From Rotaria sp. Silwood1 (Eukaryota; Rotifera; Eurotatoria; Philodinida; Philodinidae), in contig CAJNOP010000091.1 of NCBI GenBank assembly GCA_905250075.1, positions 120,835 to 184,834 on the forward strand: DNA of 64,000 nt, written 5' to 3'. The position numbers and the translations under genes are program-made. Below are positions 57,540-64,000 of the stretch, in pieces. Each line of letters opens with the position of its first letter. The stretch's first letter is position 1. The notes under the pieces are model-generated. The model had not been told where the DNA came from, searched no databases, and worked only from the letters and a program-made list of their open reading frames with translations.

Positions 57540-58365
57540 TCTAGTTTTTGGTAGATTCAATGGTACTGATAACTTAAAATATGTCTGACATTTGAATAGG
57601 ACTCAAATTTCAAGTTCAGTATATATGATGGCTCTGCATAATCACAGTTTCTAGAATATTTATTTCTAGTTATTCAGTCAAATCGTTTAATAAAAAAAGT
57701 ATAGAATTAATTAACGAGTGATATACATTAATTGTGATATTGAAACTTTTCGTTAACAGCTGTTATCATCATCTGTCAAAAAAAAAAGAATAGAAGTCAT
57801 AAAAGATTGTTAAAAGTAGATCGAAAATTAAGTCCAATCAATATAGAGACCAAGAAAATAGAACGCTTTTCTCTTATCTTGTATTTTAAATAAATTTGAA
57901 TCATAGCCTACTTTTAATAATTTCTTTATTTATTTTCTTATATTGACAGATGACAATAAGATTTGCTACCGAAACGTTTCAACAGCAAAAATAAAATATA
58001 TACTATGGTAATAATTCCGTTACTTTGATTATTTACGGTTTATGTTATGGATGATAAATTTTTATGAGAATTTATTTCTTACTATGCCATATTTCTAGTA
58101 GCAGTACTATACATGTACAGCTTTAGTAATCAAAATGTAGAAACAAGATCGGACACGCCATATTTTATGTGTTTAATTGCAGTGAAAGTACGATGCAGTT
58201 ACTAAAAGAGACGACATAATTGAGATTTTCATTATATTAACCTTTCGGGACAAGTGACGTATATATGGATCACCCATCCTAGATTTGATACGATCTCCTA
58301 ACGTCAATTACCTATCTATTGGTCTATTGAACACTGTTGTGGAGTTTCGGAACGCACTGCATACT
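57540..58365. other. No gene seen
   Basis: AT-rich and then more balanced sequence after 58200. No recognisable feature apart from the possible exons that follow. Confidence 0.5.
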
Positions 58366-58368
58366 TAC

Positions 58369-58777
58369 CTGTCGTTGGTCTCGAAAGGTCACGAAACTTG
58401 ATTAGAGACTAGTTATCAACGATTCAAAAAGCTTGCGTCTTTTGTTATTTTTTTTTTCAAAAAAATAAATCTCTCCTTAAAGGGCTAAAATTTTTATTTT
58501 GAATTATTATTTTTAAAATGAATTAATAATAATTTTTGTGATTTTCTATAAAACTTGACCAAAGCTAATTATACAAAAAAAACGACAAGTTTAAAATCAC
58601 ATAACATTACAAAAATAAGAAAAAACAAAAAAAAATATTATGTAAAAAATATGAGTCGTTAAAAAAACTTTCAAAAATAGAAAAATATTAATAATATTTA
58701 AAATATTAAAAATAATCGGAACCTTACCTCGTATTCCACTTCGCTATCCGCGGCAACCTGCAGGTCTCCGTTCTGAT
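58369..58777 (-). other. Two possible GC-rich micro-exons, unrecognised
   Basis: On the minus strand 58777-58728 lies between a TTTTTTTAG acceptor and a GTAAGG donor and reads QNGDLQVAADSEVEYE. It is GC-rich in very AT-rich surroundings. A second piece, 58396-58369, lies between ATCAAG and GTAAGT and reads FRDLSRPTT in matching phase. They may be exons of a gene or transposon whose other exons I cannot find. Confidence 0.3.
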
Positions 58778-58779
58778 CT

Positions 58780-59145
58780 AAAAAAAGTGCATTCATAATT
58801 CATATTCTATCTGTTATAGCAGACCGAATTATGAATTGCAGATACACAGATGCTCCTTTTTATACGATCACTCTGTGTCTAAGTTTTAGGTCTAGAGTAT
58901 GACCAATTATGAGTTAGAAAGAACCACTCATAATTAGTAACTATAAACTCCACTAAATCATACGATGCGAGTAGTGCGGTGCAGTGTCTGATAGCAGTTT
59001 CGTTACGATCAATGCGCCGCACTTACAAGTACTTGCGATCAAAGTTACACAGCTACGTGTAGCTGCGATGCAATTATTACGAAGAAACGGCATTAGATTT
59101 TACGCACTTGAACGTTGTTGTCAATACACAACCGGGATCGTGCCT
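58780..59145. repeat. Cluster of short hairpins before the minisatellite
   Basis: AATTATGAGT (58905-58914) pairs with ACTCATAATT (58926-58935). TGCATTCATAATTC near 58789 pairs with GAATTATGAATTGCA at 58827-58841. AGTGCGG near 58975 pairs with CCGCACT near 59016, and AGCTAC-GT-GTAGCT lies near 59053. No tRNA cloverleaf can be drawn from these. Confidence 0.45.
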
Positions 59146-59149
59146 AAAA

Positions 59150-62100
59150 GTGATTAACTAGAAGGGACGTGTATTGGATAGAAACTGAAACTCGAAAAGA
59201 GAGATGAATCCTAACCGGTAGCTGAACTGATGAGGTGAGTGAGACCTGTACTAAAACCAGGCACGAGCTTAGACCAGTACAACCATGGAACCACAATGAA
59301 AATCGACAGTAGCTCCAGCGCCAGAACCGGAGCCGTGGGCCGCATAGATACATTGGTAGGAACCGTTAGAACAACGATTGTAGTTCTAGGTCAGGCACTA
59401 GATCCATACCCTGCAATGACATCACGATCCAAGCCCAGAAAAAGCTGGTACTGACGCTACCAGAAGAATAGAGGTGCATCTAGCAGCAATATTAGAATCA
59501 GGAGCAAATCGAGGACTGATAGAGCATTAAGAGTTGAGTTCCAAGCGATGCCCCTATGGACACTATATTCAAGGTCAGAAGGAGCTAATAGTGGTACTAG
59601 CAATGAAACTGGAGCCGTGTCTTGAAATGCTACGCAAGTTCCAATCTTTCGAGGACTGATTCTGGCTCTGGTATATCGACTGAAGACGTGTTCGGCATTG
59701 TCATTGGACTCGCGGCCGTTATGAGGACCGATGGTTAGTCTCTGATTGGAACTGAAGCTGTCCCTCCCACTCCCACTTATACCAGGATCGAAAACATTAC
59801 GAGAATTAACCACAGCTTTACGATTAGGACTGAATTAGTGTCCCACAATGATACCGGAGTCGAAACAGAAAGAAGGGCTAGTAGTGGGAAAAGGATCAAC
59901 AAAAGCCCTGTCCACTATTGAAACCGAGATGTGAGTCGTTAGAAATAGAAGCGCTGCTTCTAAGATTTGGATTGAAGCCCTGTCTCGCATTGACACCGGA
60001 ATCAACACACGAACGGAAGGTATCAGCGGCCATAGGGTGAAGAATAAAGGGGTGTTCACGATTGCAATCGACTTCAGAGTCGTTACAGACTCTGGTAGTG
60101 ATTACAGCATTGAGGCAAAAGCTGCATCCCGCATGGATACTGAAATCTGAACGAGGACGAGTGCCCGCGCATTGCTACCGAAATCAGAACAAGGGCCAGG
60201 GTTTCCAGTGACAGTAAGATCAACACTAAAGCCGTATCTGAGGTTGATACCGATATCGAAGTCATGACAGACGCTAGTAGAAGCACGACGGCTCAGACTT
60301 AAGCCGATTTCCGCTTTGATACCGAAATCAGCATATGGAAGAGAGGTATTAGCGGCTGATGGTTGAAAATAAGGCCCTGTCCACGATCGATACCGAGATT
60401 GGAATTGCTACAGACACTGGTAGTAGCTCCAGGATTAAGACTGAAACCGTGTCCCGCATTGATATCAGACAAAAGGTAGGGGCGAGAGATTTCAGTGGCG
60501 GTAAAGTGGGAAACAAAGCCGTATCCACGATTGATACCAAGATCTGAATCGTTATGAGACGCGATAATTTCTTTATGGTTCATAGAGAAGCGGTATCCTA
60601 CATTGATACTGGGGTCTGAAGGGGGCAAGAGCTGAAAGTGATGCTACAGTCTACAATAAGTCTTGTCAAGCTGCCAAACTGACACTGAAACCATCGTGTA
60701 CATTTATAGTGGCTATATGACTTACACTTGAACGATAGCCCGCATTGATACCGGTATCAAGATAGCCACGAAAGCGTGAGTAGCGACATGTTTGAGAATA
60801 AAACCCCTTTCTACGTTTGATATCTAGCTCTGAGTCGTGACAGACACTGGTAGTGGCCAAAAGATCGGGAACTGCGGCCCCGTCCCACCAAGTGAGCTAA
60901 AAAAAGACGTGCGAGGGGTGGCCGAGCCCTCGACCCATCGGAAAATGGCAAACCCAGGGGTCGATTTGAAATTTCGATGGGTCCAAGGCTAGATGGTGAG
61001 TAACTTGATAGTTAGCAGAAGCATAGGATCGAAGTTTTCGTAATATGCATCGTGGTGCTATCTGGGGCACGAGGTCTGCCCATCGGAATTTCAAATCGAC
61101 CCCTGGGTTTGCCATTTTCCGATTGGTCGAGGGCTCGGCGATGGGTATCTTAGAAGACATCGACGGTGGAAAATCGAGGGATCGAAATGCCTATCGGATG
61201 GTCGGTTGGGCCGTATCAAGATTAAAATCAGCACAGGGACGAGAGCTATTAGCGCTGTATGGTCGATAAGAAAGCCTCGCCCATAATTGATACCGAGTTT
61301 GGAGTCTTACAGACACTAGTAGTGAGTATAGTGTTGGAACTAAAGCCGTGTTCCGCATTGATACCACAATCAGGGCAGGAACGAAAGTTTGTAGTGGTGA
61401 TAAGATCAAGAATAAAGCCATGCTCACGTTTGATACCGAGATTGAAGTCGTTACAGATACTGGTAATAGCTAGAGGATTCGGACTAAAGCCGTGACCCCC
61501 ACTTACATCGGATTCTGGACAGAGACGAGAGCTTGTGGTGGCGGTAACGTGAAGAAAAAAGATGTGTCCACTTTTCGCACCGAGATCAAAGTCGTTACAG
61601 ATACCCTTGATGAGTACAGGATTGGGACGAAAGTCGTGTTCCGCATTGATACTAGAATCAGGACAGAAACGAAGGTTTGTAGTGACGGTAAGGTGGGAAC
61701 TATAGCCGTGTCCACCGTTGATACGGAGATCGAAGTCGTTAAAAAAACCAATAGGGGCTCAGCGACTGGGTCAGAAGCTGTCCTTGCATAAAGACTGCAA
61801 TTGAGATAAGAGCGAGAGATGGTGGCGGAGATAAAATCCATAACACAGCCGTGTCCAAAATAATACCGTGATCAAAACCCTTACAAGACCCTATGGTGGC
61901 TCTACGGACCACATTAAAAGCTTATCCCGTAGTGATGCTGGAGCCCGGACAAGTATAAGAGCTGGTAGTGGTATCAGAGTCGAAAATTAAGTAGTGTTTA
62001 CCATGGACGTCAAAATTAGAACTGTAATATGCATACACAGTGACTCTGTGATTCATACTAGAAGAGTATTCCGCAGTGTTCCTGGTATCAGGAGAGGGAC

Positions 62101-62475
62101 GAGAGCTAATAGTGAGGGTATGGTCGATTATGAAACCATCTTCACAATTGATACCGAGATCAGAGCCATTAAAGACATTGATCGTGCCTCCGGAATTGGT
62201 ATTTAAGCCGTGTCCCGCACTGAAATTGGAATCAAGGCAGGGACAAGCGCTTGTGGGGGTAGTAGGGTCAAGAATAAAGCCGTGTCCACATTTGATACCG
62301 AGATTTGAACCATTATAAGGACTGTTAGTGGTTCTACAGTTTACACTGAAAGCGTATCCCACTTGGATGCGACCATCAGGAGCAGGATGAGGCCTGAGAG
62401 AGCCTCTAGGCAATGGACTGAAGCTTTTCATCGTATCGATACGGATTGAGGCATCCAAACTTGAATGCATATGTG
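59150..62475. repeat. 144-bp minisatellite array, about 20 diverged units
   Basis: Landmark TTGATACCGAGATnGAAGTC with following GTTACAGACACTGGTAGT recurs at about 143-144 bp. Examples of the TACC position are 60248, 60391, 60535, 60821 (two units on), 61291, 61434, 61578 and 61722. Each unit is two related half-units of about 72 bp, both carrying GATACC and AAAGCCGTGTCC. The array is GC-richer than the rest of the window and poor in stops, so open frames occur on both strands. On the minus strand the unit reads DSDLGINRGYGF... and INAGHGFSLN..., and the longest such frame is 182 codons (62470-61922). 144 is a multiple of three, so a repeat protein origin is possible, but the frames break repeatedly. 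A MITE interrupts it at 60921-61139. Confidence 0.8.
60921..61139. mobile_element. MITE with 61-bp terminal inverted repeats
   Basis: The left arm (60921-60981) begins GCCGAGCCCTCGACCCATCG. The right arm (61079-61139) is its near-perfect inverse, ending in GGTCGAGGGCTCGGC. Internal words such as AAATGGCAAACCCAGGGGTC are matched by GACCCCTGGGTTTGCCATTT. A core of about 97 bp separates the arms; total 219 bp. It has no coding content. It breaks the 144-bp repeat, whose phase resumes after it. The target-site duplication is not clear. Confidence 0.85.
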
Positions 62476-62479
62476 CACT

Positions 62480-64000
62480 GGACGTGGAACTACATTGAAA
62501 ATCGATTGTTCTGACTTACTTGTAATTAGATGACTGAGGTTCGGCTTCATCAGAATGAAACTATCAAGCAGCAAGAGTATTGCTTGTGCTGTATCCTTAT
62601 TTGTTTGTCATGCACAATAATGTAGAAACGAAATAAATGAAGCTGTGATAAACGCACATTTTTTCCAACCATTTAATTGCCTTTGTATTATTATTGCTTA
62701 AGTTTGTCATGTAATGTGGAGGAGAATAAGCAAAACAAGCGATAATTTTTGCTTAGCAGGGGGGGGGGGGATCGTATGTATACGTGATACTCATTTTTTA
62801 AACATATACGGTTGAATGCACAACAGCCAACGTAATGCAGCTTTGTATATATTGCTACGTATTGCTGTGTTTTGAATCATAGAACAGCGTCGATTCGTTG
62901 CACTATTAACATCGTCGTGGGCAAATAAGCTTTGCCGTTGATACACTAAGGTAAGGTATGTGTCTCGAAAGTACAGCCTCTTCACTAGACTTTTTTAGTA
63001 ATTAGTATTGAACAGATTTTCTTGTCTTTTAGTAGAACCACTAATCTTTGATAGTGTTCTTTCATATCATGTACTCTTGTTTTACTCGCAATAGAAACCT
63101 TTCTATAATTGTTCTCGAAATAAACTGTAGCTTCTCAAAAGAGATACTTTTTAAGTAAGCATTCAGTTATTTAAATAAATAATTATAGTTATTGAAAGCT
63201 CCACAGGTATTTAAATTGTTATAGCTATTTAATTTTTCCATAACTATTTGCAGATTGGTAGCTCATGTCGCTTAAACCGCCGGTTAGCCGCAGTTCGCCA
63301 GCTAAATTTTTTCGCATATTATAGTGTTTGAATATTTTTAAACTCTTACAAAATCGTTAGAAATATGTTAAAATCATCGCCTCTTATATATGCAAGCGCG
63401 CTGAACCCGTCGGTACCAGCCATATCTGCTATATTTTCTTGGTTTTCGAGTTTAGGCTTTTATTAAAGATGGCACTAGAAAAATAGTTATTCGTGAGATA
63501 ACTTAACCAACACAAAAATCATTGGCGCCATCTGATAGAATTTTACTGTTGCATAATTATCTAGACTTTTTTGAGTTGCAATGGATTTTTTCAAGACTAA
63601 AAATATTAATTTCGAAGGAAAATTATTAAAAAATCGATAAACGAACAGGAATCGCTTCGAACCGGCAGTTTTTCTATGGACCGCCGGTAACCGACGGTTT
63701 TGATGAAAAATCGACGACAGGGGAGAGTACTCATGGCATACGAACCAGAAGAAAATCGCCGGTTGACCGTCTGGTATAATGTGCGCTAGACTATCCGTTT
63801 TTTCTCGCTGTGGTGACTCGTACTGTAATGCACCAAAGCGAGTGAATTTTATTGAAATCTGTAAAAAGAACAAAATGCAATCGTCTTTGTCTCTATGTGT
63901 TGGGCATTGATGAGTCTGAATCGCCTATAATAGCCACACAGGGCCAATCGACTTCAATGACTTGATAAGGTTTTTAGCTATAGATAGTGCTGCAACAGTT
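62480..64000. other. No gene seen; G-run and CCGCCGGT motif cluster
   Basis: A run of about a dozen G lies near 62759-62770. From 63277 on, variants of CCGCCGGTTA(G)CCG occur at 63277-63290, 63681-63693 and 63757-63769, with related ACCGGCAG and GACGGTT words. The minus-strand frame 63487-63873 crosses these repeats and shows no family features. Confidence 0.5.

Noticed and set aside
58960-59070. tRNA-like folding near AGCTACGTGTAGCT
   Set aside because: No cloverleaf with acceptor, D, anticodon and T arms can be formed; no A/B box promoter words.
60359-60547. Plus-strand frames within the minisatellite
   Set aside because: Stop-poor repeat DNA gives open frames on both strands. The minus-strand reading is more regular, but neither is established as coding.
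63487-63873. 128-codon minus-strand frame
   Set aside because: Crosses the repeated CCGCCGGT motifs, lacks an ATG at its start, no recognisable domain.

Overview
This looks like nuclear DNA from a metazoan, most likely a bdelloid rotifer. It is AT-rich (roughly 70% by eye), with many spliceosomal introns of about 50-65 bp and GT...AG borders. It holds animal gene families (muscle LIM protein, archaemetzincin, RidA, small HSP, rhodopsin-type GPCRs, SLC13) beside a bacterial-type gene, and the B-box/NHL and GPCR family styles are ones I associate with bdelloids. Interstitial GTGTGGG-like tracts resemble the TGTGGG-type telomere repeat reported for bdelloids. The species assignment is inference; no rRNA or mitochondrial marker is present.

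Layout. 0-0.6 kb: a 145-bp palindrome-rich tandem repeat. 1.8-3.0 kb: an intact two-domain small heat-shock gene with a perfect four-unit heat-shock element. 3.9 kb: an orphan terminal exon. 6.6-9.2 kb: two decayed GPCR copies separated by a telomere-like GT tract. 10.2-13.6 kb (minus): a B-box/coiled-coil exon and an NHL beta-propeller exon with matching splice phases, probably one TRIM-NHL-like gene. 15.1-17.4 kb: intact six-exon RidA deaminase. 19.2-21.5 kb (minus): archaemetzincin. 22.1-23.3 kb (minus): a decayed fibronectin-III + TIGR03790 gene, a bacterial family and so a likely horizontal acquisition. 25.6-26.4 kb: endonuclease/exonuclease/phosphatase (EEP) enzyme. 27.5-28.2 kb: dead GNAT acetyltransferase. 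30.1 kb: small orphan gene with TATA box and poly(A) signal. 31.8-33.2 kb: decayed SLC13 transporter. 33.8-34.7 kb: decayed SAM methyltransferase.

34.8-40.5 kb (minus) holds the most interesting gene. Seventeen exons join with consistent phase into a 597-residue protein with an N-terminal GNAT acetyltransferase domain, a central helical/coiled-coil region and a C-terminal PARP-like ADP-ribosyltransferase domain whose first catalytic position is Tyr instead of His.

42.0-43.2 kb: a non-coding element with terminal inverted repeats, a TACT target-site duplication and six copies of a 14-mer. 44.5 kb: a possible small two-exon gene. 46.9-48.5 kb: a wrecked LIM gene copy followed by an intact muscle LIM protein gene. 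50.3-55.6 kb: an unrecognised multi-exon gene whose large intron carries a long inverted repeat. 54.5 kb: a MITE. 57.1-57.5 kb and 59.1-62.5 kb: tandem repeats of about 144 bp, the second interrupted by a MITE with 61-bp arms. The last 1.5 kb shows no recognisable gene.

The genes do not form a pathway. The region reads as ordinary single genes mixed with an unusually high number of decayed copies and mobile or satellite DNA, a pattern like bdelloid subtelomeric or accessory regions.
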